DNA from: a bacterium
Lineage (GTDB): Bacteria; Myxococcota_A; Bradymonadia; UBA7976; UBA1532
NCBI GenBank assembly: GCA_030426085.1
Contig: JAUHYW010000014.1
Coordinates: forward strand, 86,337 to 150,336
Length of the DNA: 64,000 bases
Direction: 5' to 3'
Position 1 is the first letter of the stretch; the number at the start of each line of letters is the position of its first letter. A program made the position numbers and the translations under genes. Positions 17,258 to 25,607 of this stretch are shown one piece after another. The notes under the pieces were generated by a model that saw nothing but the letters and a program-made list of their open reading frames with translations, was not told the DNA's origin and searched no databases.

Positions 17258-17995
17258 TCAGCCCCCGCGGCGGCGGGGCGGCGGGTTCCAGCCCTCGAGC
17301 GCGTCGATCGCCGCCTGGGCCCGGGCCACCTTCATCGGATCGGGCCGCTTCCGGCGGCTGCGCAGGTTGAGCGACTCTTCGAAGGCCGCGAGGGCGCCCT
17401 TCTTGTTGCCCAGCTCGGCGAGGCAGGTGCCCCGCTGGAACTCGACCCGATCGCGCACCATGCGCAGCCGGGTCAGCCGGATGATGGTGTCGGCCCGGGC
17501 GTAGTGCCGCAGCGCGGCCGGGTGCTGGCCGTTGTACTGCAACGCCACCGCCAACCGCAGCTCGATGCTGCCCCGCGCCTGCTGATCGCCCAGCTTCTTC
17601 GCCAGGTCGAGCGCCTCCTCCTGCAGCTCCACCGCCTCGCGGACGTGCTGCGGGTCGAGCCGCAGCAGGTCACCGAGGTGGCTGATCCGCTCCATGCGCT
17701 CGGGCAGGGTCTCACCCTCGGGCCGCTTCCGCCGCTGGGCGACGAGCTCCTCCCAGCCCTTGACCGTGTCGCGTCCCTCGCGCATGAACGTCGTATCGGT
17801 CGGCCACGCGGACGACATCGGGACCTCTTCGGGGTCGATGACCGTGGGATCGGGCAGCATCTCTTCGACCTGGGCCCGCAGCCCGTGGATCTGGGTCAGG
17901 GTCTTGCGCAGCGGCAGGTGGGTGATGGGGGGATCGGACAGGGTGGGGGGCTCGGCGTTCAGGTCGAGCAGGTGAGTCAGCGGGGTGTGCTCCAC
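17258..17995 (-). CDS. TPR-repeat protein
   Basis: 245 residues, cytoplasmic. The GTG start at 17995 is preceded by GGAGG at 4-5 bases. Residues about 100-215 form helical tetratricopeptide-like repeats (EAVELQEEALDLAKKLGDQQ, GSIELRLAVALQYNGQHPAA, KGALAAFEESLNLRSR), a protein-binding scaffold. The C-terminus is basic (PPPRRRGG). The first 90 residues are unrecognised. It has a good upstream promoter and stands alone, convergent with the DUF3565 gene. Confidence 0.75.
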   Translation of the reverse strand: MEHTPLTHLLDLNAEPPTLSDPPITHLPLRKTLTQIHGLRAQVEEMLPDPTVIDPEEVPMSSAWPTDTTFMREGRDTVKGWEELVAQRRKRPEGETLPERMERISHLGDLLRLDPQHVREAVELQEEALDLAKKLGDQQARGSIELRLAVALQYNGQHPAALRHYARADTIIRLTRLRMVRDRVEFQRGTCLAELGNKKGALAAFEESLNLRSRRKRPDPMKVARAQAAIDALEGWNPPPRRRGG

Positions 17996-18045
17996 GGGGC
18001 CTCCATCGGTTGGTTCGGGTGGCTTCCAACGTTTTGTTGCCGTAC

Positions 18046-18074
18046 ATCATAGCAGCATCACTGATTTGATGCAA
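18046..18074 (-). promoter_or_regulatory. promoter for the TPR gene
   Basis: Minus strand TTGCAT (18074-18069), 17 bases, TATGAT (18051-18046), in a locally AT-rich patch. Expected start near 18039 gives a leader of about 45 bases carrying GGAGG. Confidence 0.6.
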
Positions 18075-18211
18075 CGGGGGCTCGTCGGCAAAACCATTTC
18101 AGAACAGGGGCTTGCGTCGAAGGGCTGCCCCCGGTGCCTGCCCGGACGCCCGGGGACGATGCCTCGATGGCATGCCCCGCACCGTCCACGCGCCGGCGGG
18201 CGATCCCCGGC

Positions 18212-18490
18212 TCACGGCGCGACCGGCGGGGCGGCCGCTTCGCACCGCTCGGCCCGATCGCGGCACTCCGAGACGCAGGCGCTGCACGCCTCGTAGCCCA
18301 GGTCGTTGTCGTTGAGCGTCGGCGCCCGCCGGCTGTCGTCCACCGGGGCCAGCGTCTCGCAGCGGTCGGCGCAGGCGTCGGTGCAGTCCCGATAGCGCTG
18401 CTCGCACGCCGGACGCTCGAAGCGGGGCACCCCTCCACAGCTCGTCAGCGACAGCGCCGCCATCACGAGCCCGATGCGCGCGCCGCTCAT
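18212..18490 (-). CDS. small Cys-rich lipoprotein
   Basis: 92 residues. The ATG at 18490 overlaps the stop of the SET-domain gene (ATGA), so translation is probably coupled. The signal ends in lipobox LTSC (Cys 18). The mature part has two groups of paired Cys (CEQRYRDCTDACADRCE and CSACVSECRDRAERCE), spaced as two helical hairpins held by disulfides, like the twin CxxxC motifs of exported proteins. Function unknown. Confidence 0.7.
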   Translation of the reverse strand: MSGARIGLVMAALSLTSCGGVPRFERPACEQRYRDCTDACADRCETLAPVDDSRRAPTLNDNDLGYEACSACVSECRDRAERCEAAAPPVAP

Positions 18491-18999
18491 CCGGCCCCCT
18501 CCGGCGCGCCCTCGGCGGCGGCCAGGGCCTCCAGCCACGGCGCGACCGGCGCCCGCGCCCGGCGCTCTTCGGGCAACAGGTGGCGGTAGCCGGCGACCTG
18601 CTCGCCCGACTCGGCGCAGCGGAAGGGCGAGACCATGTCCCACTCGTTGGCGTTGTAGTCGAACGTCAGCTCGTCGTCGGCGGCGATGTCCCGCAGCGCG
18701 ACGAGCCGCCGATCGACTACGCGGGTGTTGGGCCGCCGGCTGTGGTTGAGGTAGGGCCACAGGCGATCGTCGGGCGACCCGGCCCGATCCGTGGGCGGGG
18801 CGAGGTGGGCCCCCGCGCCGACCTGGAGCGTATACCGGCTCCGGCGATCGACGATCCGCCCCGCGGGCGTCAGGATCACCTCGCCGGCGGCGAACGGCCT
18901 CACCGCCCGCAGCGCGCGGTGGTCGGGGGTGATGTGATCGACCCGGACCCGCTCGCCGCGGTCCACGTCGTCGGATGGGTCGAGGCTGGGCGTCGTCAT
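18487..18999 (-). CDS. SET-domain protein
   Basis: 170 residues, start ATG with GGAGG just upstream. It is a small SET domain: the N-terminal strand region ALRAVRPFAAGEVI, the knot-forming NHS (85-87) followed by RRPNT, and ELTFDYN (110-116), with a single Cys after it (PFRCAESG). Such bacterial stand-alone SET proteins are predicted S-adenosylmethionine-dependent lysine methyltransferases. The substrate is unknown. It is the first gene of a two-gene operon with a Cys-rich lipoprotein. Confidence 0.85.
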   Translation of the reverse strand: MTTPSLDPSDDVDRGERVRVDHITPDHRALRAVRPFAAGEVILTPAGRIVDRRSRYTLQVGAGAHLAPPTDRAGSPDDRLWPYLNHSRRPNTRVVDRRLVALRDIAADDELTFDYNANEWDMVSPFRCAESGEQVAGYRHLLPEERRARAPVAPWLEALAAAEGAPEGAG

Positions 19000-19082
19000 G
19001 GGCCTCCTGCCGCGTGGGGATGACGCCGACGACTATAACCGGTCGGCAGGCGCGGGCGAATGGCCCATGCCCGCCGAACCCG

Positions 19083-19643
19083 TCACCGCTCGAAGATCGC
19101 CCAGCCCAGCGCCCGGGCGACGTCCCGGGCGATGTCGAGCGGCGGGCGATCCTCGCCGTCGATCCGCACGTCGGCCCCGCCGTAGCCCGGCGCCCGCGCC
19201 CGGAGCAGCGCCCGCAGGTCGGCCTCGCTGCGCACCGGGTCCAGCTCGGGGTGGTCCTTGCGGCTGTCGCCGATCCGCCGCACCAGCGCGTCGAGCGGTC
19301 GATGGATGTAGACCAGCGTCGCCGCCCGCCGCGCCCGGTGCAGGCTGCCCCGGTCGAGCAGGGCGCCGTCCCCCAGCACGATCACCCCCGCCGGCCGCTC
19401 GCCCAGCGCCCGGGTGAGCGCCTCGGCTTCGACCGCCCGCAGCGCCGCCTCGCCGTGGTCCCGGAGGTAGGCCGCCCGGGTGCAAGCGACGGCGTGGGCG
19501 ATCAGCGCGTCGAGCACGGCGAACCGCAGCCCGGTGACGCTCGTCAGCAGCCGCCCGACCAGCGCGGTCTCGGCGCCGATGAAGCCGATCAGCGCCACCG
19601 GCCGGTCGAGGTGGATGACCGGGTGGGGGTCGTAATAGCTCAT
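19083..19643 (-). CDS. degenerate shikimate-kinase-like protein
   Basis: 186 residues, about shikimate kinase length, and alignable along that fold: beta strand VALIGFIG, helix, RAVEAEAL, then VYIHRPLDALVRRIGDSRKD and RAPGY. The catalytic P-loop GxGKST has become GAETAL (23-28), so the ATP-binding lysine is missing, and the later GGG is GDG. Shikimate kinase activity is therefore unlikely. A pseudo-enzyme or a diverged nucleotide-binding role is possible. The ATG at 19643 is used; longer forms run into the kinase gene. It lies 38 bases after the Ser/Thr kinase and may be transcribed with it. Confidence 0.75.
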   Translation of the reverse strand: MSYYDPHPVIHLDRPVALIGFIGAETALVGRLLTSVTGLRFAVLDALIAHAVACTRAAYLRDHGEAALRAVEAEALTRALGERPAGVIVLGDGALLDRGSLHRARRAATLVYIHRPLDALVRRIGDSRKDHPELDPVRSEADLRALLRARAPGYGGADVRIDGEDRPPLDIARDVARALGWAIFER

Positions 19644-19681
19644 GCGGTGGGGATGCGCGGGGGGCGGCGGGGTCGCGGGCG

Positions 19682-21622
19682 CTATTTGTCGACGAGCTTC
19701 TGGAGCTGCTCGATGTTGCGCTCGATGGCGTCCCGATAGCTGGCGTTCGGTTCGAGTTCGCGCCACTTCTTGCAGTTGATGATGGCCAGTCTGAATGACT
19801 CCCGCGACTGGTGCAGGACGCATAGCCTCTGATAGGGCAAGTGGCTATCCGGGCGTCTGCGAGCGGCCTCCGCCAATAGCTGAATCGCCCTCTCGGGGTG
19901 CGACTTGGTCCTCTTCATGGCTAGAGCGATGAGTCGATCGAAGGCGGTCTGCCTGGATGGCTGGCCCTCTCTTCTCTCCAGCTTCGGATCCCGAGCGACG
20001 GCTGGTTGACCTCTCTCGGACTCGATCGGCCGATGGGTGTTGGGTGTTCGAGAGGGGCCGCTTGCTCTCGTCTTCGGCCCGGAGCGAGGCGGCACCTCCC
20101 TCGAGCGGCTTTGTGTTGCAATTCGCCGGGCTTGTTGCAGGAGCGCGCGTCCTCGACGCCACATGTCGAACAGCACGAGTTCGCTCATGCGCATGAGAAG
20201 GCCTTGTATGGCGTGACCGGTTCGTAGCCGTTCCCCCGACGATGGTGGCGGTGGCTCATCCGGGTCTCGGCCGGCAGGTTGCCGTGCTGACCGATCAACC
20301 ACGCTCGAAAGCTGGTCTTCGGCCTTTTCGAGGCCCACTCCATCGACTGAAGCGCCCGTGAACGCCCGGTCCGGAGCTCTCTCGTACTTCTCTTGGCGGG
20401 GGCTCATGGTCGAGTTCAACGGCGCAATGGCTGCCATCGCCCGAGTGTCCGATCGCCCTGTGGGCCGTCGACGCTCTTCAAGGCTCGGGATGAGAAGTGC
20501 GGCCGCTGACAAGACAAGGACACCTCCCACCACGGCGGGAGTGCCTCTCATCGCGCGCCCCCGAACACTGGACGTCGACTCATGAACACAAGTCAGCGCT
20601 TGCCGCTCGTCATCATCCCCACAACCCTCCGTGGATGGAGGTCGTGTCACGCCGAGGTTCGTGCCATCGAATAGCGGCGGCAGCAACTGGGGAATCGTAT
20701 CGGTGTCAGAGCCCGACCCGAGCAGTCCGGTACTCAGGAGCAGTCGGCGAACCTCGGCCATTCCATTGGGGCGGGAAGTCCGGTCTTTGGCCAGGCAGAG
20801 CTGGATGAGGCCATTCAGCCGTGGTGGGATGTCCGAAATCGGAGGAGGCACGAGCTCGACGTGGCGTCGGAGTGTCTGCAGGAGGCCATCAGGACTTCGG
20901 AAAGGGTTGAAGCCGGCAACGACTTGATAGAGGACCACCCCCAATGAGTAGATATCACTGCGTCCGTCGATGTCCGACTCCCCGCGGAGTTGCTCGGGCG
21001 ACATGTACGCGGGTGTACCTGTAATGCGTCCTGTTTGCGAGCGGGCCACGCTCTCGCTGTTGATACGTGCCACGCCGAAGTCCAGCACGCGTATGTGCTT
21101 GCCCCCATCGGGAGCCGGCTCGACGAAGATGTTGGCCGGCTTCAGATCCCGATGCACGATCCTGGCTGAATGGGCCTCTTCGAGAGCGAGGGCGACTTGG
21201 TATGCGATCACAGCGGCCGTCGCTGGCGGCAGCCGTCTCGCCCCTTCCAGGATGGCGTCGAGCGGTTCTCCTCTCAGCAGTTCCATCGCGATGAAGAGGT
21301 GCCCATCCTCGGTTGTTCCGGAGGCGAAGACCTTGGCGATGTGACGACTCTCGAGCCGACTCGCTGCCTCGGCCTCGATCTCGAAACGTCGCACCAGATC
21401 AGGCTGCATGGCCGCTCGGCGGGCATTCAAGATCTTGATGGCCGTCTCGGGCTCGGCACCATAGACCACACCCATGGCGCCCTGGCCGACGAAGCTCGTC
21501 AGAGTCCACTGGGCGACTCGCATGCCGAGAAACGGGTCGATGCGCAGAGGAACATCGTCAACAGGGCAGCGGCTCAGAGGCTCAGCGAATCGCCGCTGAC
21601 ATCGAGGGCAAATATGGCGCAC
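19682..21622 (-). CDS. Ser/Thr protein kinase with zinc ribbon, TM segment and extracytoplasmic tail
   Basis: 646 residues from a GTG. N-terminal zinc-ribbon-like Cys (5, 8, 19). The kinase domain spans about 40-300: GQGAMGVVYG loop, Lys 63, HRDLKPAN (Asp 159), DFG (181-183), SPEQ. One transmembrane segment at about 361-381 is followed by a polar, Arg/Ser-rich region and C-terminal TPR-like helices (AIQLLAEAARRRP, YQRLCVLHQS). This is a Hanks-type receptor kinase with a tail outside the membrane. The gene is visibly less GC-rich than its neighbours and uses third-position A/T far more, suggesting recent acquisition. It lies between the shikimate-kinase-like gene and the cupin gene. Confidence 0.9.
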   Translation of the reverse strand: MRHICPRCQRRFAEPLSRCPVDDVPLRIDPFLGMRVAQWTLTSFVGQGAMGVVYGAEPETAIKILNARRAAMQPDLVRRFEIEAEAASRLESRHIAKVFASGTTEDGHLFIAMELLRGEPLDAILEGARRLPPATAAVIAYQVALALEEAHSARIVHRDLKPANIFVEPAPDGGKHIRVLDFGVARINSESVARSQTGRITGTPAYMSPEQLRGESDIDGRSDIYSLGVVLYQVVAGFNPFRSPDGLLQTLRRHVELVPPPISDIPPRLNGLIQLCLAKDRTSRPNGMAEVRRLLLSTGLLGSGSDTDTIPQLLPPLFDGTNLGVTRPPSTEGCGDDDERQALTCVHESTSSVRGRAMRGTPAVVGGVLVLSAAALLIPSLEERRRPTGRSDTRAMAAIAPLNSTMSPRQEKYERAPDRAFTGASVDGVGLEKAEDQLSSVVDRSARQPAGRDPDEPPPPSSGERLRTGHAIQGLLMRMSELVLFDMWRRGRALLQQARRIATQSRSREVPPRSGPKTRASGPSRTPNTHRPIESERGQPAVARDPKLERREGQPSRQTAFDRLIALAMKRTKSHPERAIQLLAEAARRRPDSHLPYQRLCVLHQSRESFRLAIINCKKWRELEPNASYRDAIERNIEQLQKLVDK

Positions 21623-21672
21623 GCCGACACACTATGGTGCGCCGGGCGGCAATGTCATCGCCCATGTTCGGT

Positions 21673-21993
21673 CTACCCTTCATGCGCGTGCACCGCCAAC
21701 CACAGCGTCCCGGCCTCGGTCTCCTCCACCCGGTGCGGCCGCCCGGCCGGCAGGTGCACGTGATCCCCCGGCTCCAGCGCCCGCGTCGCCCCGTCCACCC
21801 AGAGCACCGCTCGCCCCCGCAGCAGCACCACCCACTCGGCCTGGGTCTGCACGTACAGCTCGCCATCCGGCGCCGCCGAGCTGACGATGCGCTCGATCTG
21901 CACCCGGGCCGCCGGGCCCAGCTCGCAGAGCGTCTCGAAGCGCTCGCCGGCGGCGGGCGGATCGGCGTCGGTGAACAGGTTGGGCTGCGCCAC
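21673..21993 (-). CDS. small cupin-domain protein
   Basis: 106 residues; GTG start at 21993 with GGAG upstream. A single cupin barrel is seen: EWVVLLRGRAVLWVDG, ALEPGDHVHLPAGRPHRVEE, LWLAVH. The two cupin motifs retain metal-ligand His residues (HVHLP, PHRV) but the first motif lacks the usual HxH. The substrate is unknown. It is divergent from the lvaA-like gene, with a shared 130-base control region. Confidence 0.8.
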   Translation of the reverse strand: MAQPNLFTDADPPAAGERFETLCELGPAARVQIERIVSSAAPDGELYVQTQAEWVVLLRGRAVLWVDGATRALEPGDHVHLPAGRPHRVEETEAGTLWLAVHAHEG

Positions 21994-22053
21994 GGGGACT
22001 CCTTCGCGGGTCGGGTCGGCCGATTGCACCACGAAACGGGCGCCGGGTGCGCG

Positions 22054-22082
22054 TTGACGTCGCCGCCGCCGGGGGGCACCAT
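22054..22082 (+). promoter_or_regulatory. putative promoter of the lvaABC-like operon
   Basis: TTGACG (22054-22059), 17 bases, CACCAT (22077-22082), 41 bases before the ATG at 22124, which is preceded by GGGGAG. The -10 box is weak. Confidence 0.35.
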
Positions 22083-22123
22083 CGGGCCGCCGCGGTGCGC
22101 GCGGCGCGACGAGGGGAGCGAGC

Positions 22124-23152
22124 ATGAAGGCCGAGGCGCGCGTCGCCCGGGTGCAGGCCCGGCTGAGCGAGGTGCTGGACGAGGCGGTCGCCGTCGAGGC
22201 GGTCGAGCCGCTGACCGGGGGCGCGTGCCAGGACAACTTCCGGGTGACCGCCCGGGTGGGCGACGAGGCCCGGGCCTGGTGCCTGCGCAGCGACGCTCGC
22301 ACCGCGCTGCCGGCCAGCGTGCCCCGGCGGGATGAGTTCGCGGTCATCGAGGCCGCCGTCGCCGCCGGGGTGCCGACCGCGCCGGCGCACTGGCTGAGCC
22401 CCGATCTGATGCGGTCGGGCGGGGACGCCTACTTCCTCGACTGGGTCGACGGCCAGGCCATCGGGGCCCGGGTCACCCGCCACCCGTCGCTGGCGAAGGC
22501 CCGCGAGGTCCTGCCCGAGCAGCTCGCCGAGGCGCTGGCCCGCGTCCACACGATCACCCCCGAGAGCCACCCCGATCTGCCCATCGGGCGCCCGCCGTTC
22601 GACGATCCCGACCCCGCCCGGTGCGCGCTGGCGTTCGTGGCTCGCATGCTCGACGGCCTCGACGCGCCCCGCCCGGCGAGCGAGCTGGCGCTGCGCTGGC
22701 TGCGGGCCCACGCGCCGGCCCCCGCCGCGCGGGTGCTGGTGCACGCCGACTTCCGCACCGGCAACTTCATGGTCGGCCCCGAGGGGCTGCGGGCGGTGCT
22801 CGACTGGGAGTTCACCCACTTCGGTGATCCCATGGAAGACATCGGCTGGCTGTGCACCCGCGACTGGCGCTTCGGCTGCGTCGACCGGCCGGTGGGCGGC
22901 CTCTGCGATCGGGATCGCTTCTACGCGGCCTACGAGGCGGCGAGCGGGCGGGCGGTCGATCGGGCCCGGGTGCGCTGGTGGGAGATCTGCGGCAACCTGC
23001 GGTGGGGCGTGGCCGCCGCCTTCCAGGGCAAGCGCTTCGCCGAGGGCGAGCCCGAGTTCGAGTTGCTGGCCATCCCCCGCCGGGCGGCCGAGATGGAGTA
23101 CGAGGCGCTGCGCCTCATCGAGCTGGCCGAGGCCGGCGAAGGGGGGCGGTGA
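22124..23152 (+). CDS. APH-type phosphotransferase, LvaA-like 4-hydroxyacyl-CoA kinase
   Basis: 342 residues of the aminoglycoside phosphotransferase/ACAD10-11 kinase fold. Brenner-type loop HADFRTGN (His 207, Asp 209, Asn 214) and the metal-binding Asp 227 in LDWEFTHFGDP are intact. In Pseudomonas putida, LvaA with LvaB phosphorylates the 4-hydroxyl of 4-hydroxyvaleryl-CoA; mammalian ACAD10/11 fuse the same kinase to an acyl-CoA dehydrogenase. Here the next two genes overlap it and encode the LvaB-like and dehydrogenase partners, which supports a 4-hydroxyacyl-CoA role. Specificity is inferred. Cytoplasmic. Confidence 0.85.
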   Translation: MKAEARVARVQARLSEVLDEAVAVEAVEPLTGGACQDNFRVTARVGDEARAWCLRSDARTALPASVPRRDEFAVIEAAVAAGVPTAPAHWLSPDLMRSGGDAYFLDWVDGQAIGARVTRHPSLAKAREVLPEQLAEALARVHTITPESHPDLPIGRPPFDDPDPARCALAFVARMLDGLDAPRPASELALRWLRAHAPAPAARVLVHADFRTGNFMVGPEGLRAVLDWEFTHFGDPMEDIGWLCTRDWRFGCVDRPVGGLCDRDRFYAAYEAASGRAVDRARVRWWEICGNLRWGVAAAFQGKRFAEGEPEFELLAIPRRAAEMEYEALRLIELAEAGEGGR

Positions 23153-23601
23153 TGCAGGACGCACCCGATCGCGACACGCTGCTGGCCAACGTGGCGCTGT
23201 TCCTGATGGCGCAGGTCGAGCCGGCGCTCAAGGCCCACCCCGGCGGGCGGGGGCTGGCCTTCCGCACCCGCATCGCGGCGCACCTCATCGCCACGGTGGG
23301 CCGCGAGCTGGGCCACGAAGAGACCCACGACGCGGCCGAGCTGGCCCGGTTGCAGGGGTTGCTCGACGCTTCGCCGTCCGACCCGCCGCCGGTGGGCGCC
23401 GCCCGTCGGGCGGCCATCGCCGCGCTGCGCGGCCGGCTGGCGAAGGCATTGCGGGATGATGCCATCGACCTCGACACCGACGCCGTGCGCGCCGGTCTGA
23501 TGCAGACCCTGCGCGAGCAGCTCGAAGTCATCCAACCCCGCTTCGACACCCGCATGGCATGGGACGGGGACGACCCCGTGAAGCCTCAGGAGCAGGCATG
23601 A
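23152..23601 (+). CDS. DUF6285 protein, LvaB-like kinase partner
   Basis: 149 residues, all helical by appearance. The start ATG overlaps the previous stop (TGATG), and its own stop overlaps the next ATG (ATGA). The N-terminus (DRDTLLANVALFLMAQVEPA, LAFRTRIAAHLIATVGREL) fits DUF6285. That family includes LvaB, the small subunit needed for the LvaA kinase to act on 4-hydroxyvaleryl-CoA. The tight overlaps suggest equal synthesis of complex members. Confidence 0.75.
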   Translation: MQDAPDRDTLLANVALFLMAQVEPALKAHPGGRGLAFRTRIAAHLIATVGRELGHEETHDAAELARLQGLLDASPSDPPPVGAARRAAIAALRGRLAKALRDDAIDLDTDAVRAGLMQTLREQLEVIQPRFDTRMAWDGDDPVKPQEQA

Positions 23602-24794
23602 CCGATTGGATGTTGACCCCCGAGCTGTCGGCCCTGCGGGCCCGGATCCGGGCGGTGATCGACGAGCGGGTCATCCCCGCCGAGCAGACGATCCTGGCCG
23701 AAGACCGGGCGGGTTCGCGGGAGACGCTGAAGGCGATCCAGGCCGACGTGCGCGCCCGCGGGCTGTGGACCCCCCACCTGCCGAAGGACTTCGGCGGCCT
23801 CGGCCTGGGGGTCATGGGCATGGCGGCGCTCTTCCGCGAGATGGGGCGCAGCCCGGTGGGGGCCAAGGCGTTCAACTGCGACGCGCCCGATCAAGGCAAC
23901 ATGGATCTGCTGCTCAAGGCGGGCAGCGCGGCCATCAAGGCGCGGTACCTGCGCCCGCTGTGCGCGGCCGAGATCACCAGCGCGTTCTGCATGACCGAGC
24001 CCGCGCCGGGGGCGGGGTCCGATCCGTCGAACCTGCGCACCACCGCCCGCCGGGACGGGGACGGCTGGGTCATCGACGGCCACAAGTGGTACAGCACCGG
24101 CGGGGAGAACGCGGCGTTCCTGGTGGTGATGGCCCGCACCAGCGACGATCCGCGCAGCGGGGCGACGATGTTCGTCGTCGATCGCCACGCCGAGGGCGTC
24201 GAGTACGTGCGCCGCATCCCGGTCTTCGCCCCCGACGTGCTCGATCACTTCGAGGGCGAGTTCAAGTTCCACGGGGTGCGGGTGGGGGACGACGCGCTGC
24301 TCGGGGCCGAGGGGCAGGGGTTCCTGCTCGCTCAGCGGCGGCTGGTGCCGGCCCGGCTGACCCACTGCATGCGCTGGCTGGGGCTCGCCGCGCGCACGCT
24401 GGAGATGTGTCGGGACTACGTCGGCGCCCGAGAGAGCTTCGGCAAGCGGCTGGTCGAGCATCAGATGATCCAGGTGATGATCGCCGACGCCGCCCGGGAC
24501 ATCCACAGCGGCAACCTGATGACGCTGCACTGCGCCCAGATGCTCGAACAGGGGTTGGAGCGCGAGGCGCGGCCCTACTCGTCGATGGCCAAGACCCACG
24601 TCGCCCGCACGCTGTGCCGGGTGCTGGACGACGCCATCCAGATGCACGGCGGCCTGGGCTACAGCGAGGATCTGCCCTTCACCCACTGGTATCGCTCGGC
24701 GCGGGCGGCGCGCATCGCCGACGGCCCGGACGAGGTGCACCAGATGGTGGTCGCCCGGGACTTCGTGCGCGGCCGGCTCGATCTGCTGGTCTGA
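23598..24794 (+). CDS. acyl-CoA dehydrogenase family protein, LvaC/ACAD10-11-like
   Basis: 398 residues, full length for the family. Visible: FCMTEPAPGAGSDPSNL (FAD/substrate loop), KWYSTGG, RESFGKRLVEHQ, IQMHGGLGYSEDLPF and the terminal IADGPDEVHQ. The last motif carries Asp where many dehydrogenases have the catalytic Glu, as in ACAD10/11-type members. In the lva pathway the homologue removes phosphate from 4-phosphoacyl-CoA and yields the 3-hydroxy isomer, which enters beta-oxidation. It is the third gene of the overlapping set and converges on the GST gene 13 bases away. Confidence 0.9.
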   Translation: MTDWMLTPELSALRARIRAVIDERVIPAEQTILAEDRAGSRETLKAIQADVRARGLWTPHLPKDFGGLGLGVMGMAALFREMGRSPVGAKAFNCDAPDQGNMDLLLKAGSAAIKARYLRPLCAAEITSAFCMTEPAPGAGSDPSNLRTTARRDGDGWVIDGHKWYSTGGENAAFLVVMARTSDDPRSGATMFVVDRHAEGVEYVRRIPVFAPDVLDHFEGEFKFHGVRVGDDALLGAEGQGFLLAQRRLVPARLTHCMRWLGLAARTLEMCRDYVGARESFGKRLVEHQMIQVMIADAARDIHSGNLMTLHCAQMLEQGLEREARPYSSMAKTHVARTLCRVLDDAIQMHGGLGYSEDLPFTHWYRSARAARIADGPDEVHQMVVARDFVRGRLDLLV

Positions 24795-24807
24795 CGCTCG
24801 GCCGGGC

Positions 24808-25467
24808 TCAGACCGCGAGGCCTTTCTCTTCGCGCTGGGCCTCGAGGCCCTCGGCGACCGCCGCGGCCCGCTTCACCGCCGGGCGCTCGGCGATGCGCGC
24901 GACCCAGGCCCGGGTCTGCGGCAGCTCGGGCACGGTCACCCCGGCGCCCTCGAGGTAGCGGAACCCGCCCGACACCCACGGGTGCAGCATCATGTCGGCG
25001 ATGCTGTACGCCCCGGCGACGTAGTCCCGTGTCTGCAACGCGGCCTCGAGCACTTCGAACAGGCGGAACGACTCCCCGAGATAGCGCTCGATGGCATAGT
25101 CGAGCTTCTCGTCCCGCCTCGCGAAGTGACCCCACTGGCCCAGCATCGGGCCGACGCCGCCCACCTGCCAGAAGACCCAGCCCATGACCTCGGCCCGGGC
25201 GGCGGGATCGGTGGGCAGGAAGCGGCCGCTCTGCTCGGCGAGGTGCAGCAGCATCGCCCCCGACTCGAACACCCGGAACGGCGTATCGCCCCGGCCGTCG
25301 ACCATCGCCGGGATGCGGCCGTTGGGGTTGATCGCGAGGAAGGCGTCGCGGTGTTGATCGCCGGCGCCGATGTCGATGGGATGCACCGCGTAGGGCAGGC
25401 CCAGCTCTTCGAGCAGGATCAGCGGCTTGATGCCGTTGGGGGTGTTCCAGGCGTAGAGGTCGATCAT
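24808..25467 (-). CDS. glutathione S-transferase family protein (YfcG/Ure2-like)
   Basis: 219 residues. N-terminal thioredoxin-like domain (MIDLYAWNTPNGIKPLILLE, NPNGRIPAMVD, FESGAMLLHLAE) and C-terminal helical domain (YVAGAYSIADMMLHPWV, the N-capping box). The TPNG near the N-terminus, replacing a catalytic Ser/Tyr/Cys, is typical of YfcG-type disulfide oxidoreductases that use glutathione. Cytoplasmic. The gene is divergent from the following lipoprotein. Confidence 0.9.
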   Translation of the reverse strand: MIDLYAWNTPNGIKPLILLEELGLPYAVHPIDIGAGDQHRDAFLAINPNGRIPAMVDGRGDTPFRVFESGAMLLHLAEQSGRFLPTDPAARAEVMGWVFWQVGGVGPMLGQWGHFARRDEKLDYAIERYLGESFRLFEVLEAALQTRDYVAGAYSIADMMLHPWVSGGFRYLEGAGVTVPELPQTRAWVARIAERPAVKRAAAVAEGLEAQREEKGLAV

Positions 25468-25548
25468 GGTCGCTCCAGGGCGTTGGATGGCCCAGGGACG
25501 ACGCCCCGGGCGACCTCCCGGTCGCGGGCCATTGAAATGTCACGGTGA

Positions 25549-25577
25549 TTGACCCGGCCGGCCACCATGCGCAGGAT
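25549..25577 (+). promoter_or_regulatory. putative promoter
   Basis: TTGACC (25549-25554), 17 bases, CAGGAT (25572-25577), upstream of GAGGAGGCG and the ATG at 25608. It resembles the promoter at 61424-61452. Confidence 0.45.
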
Positions 25578-25607
25578 GGCATCACATTGTCCCGAGGAGG
25601 CGAATCG

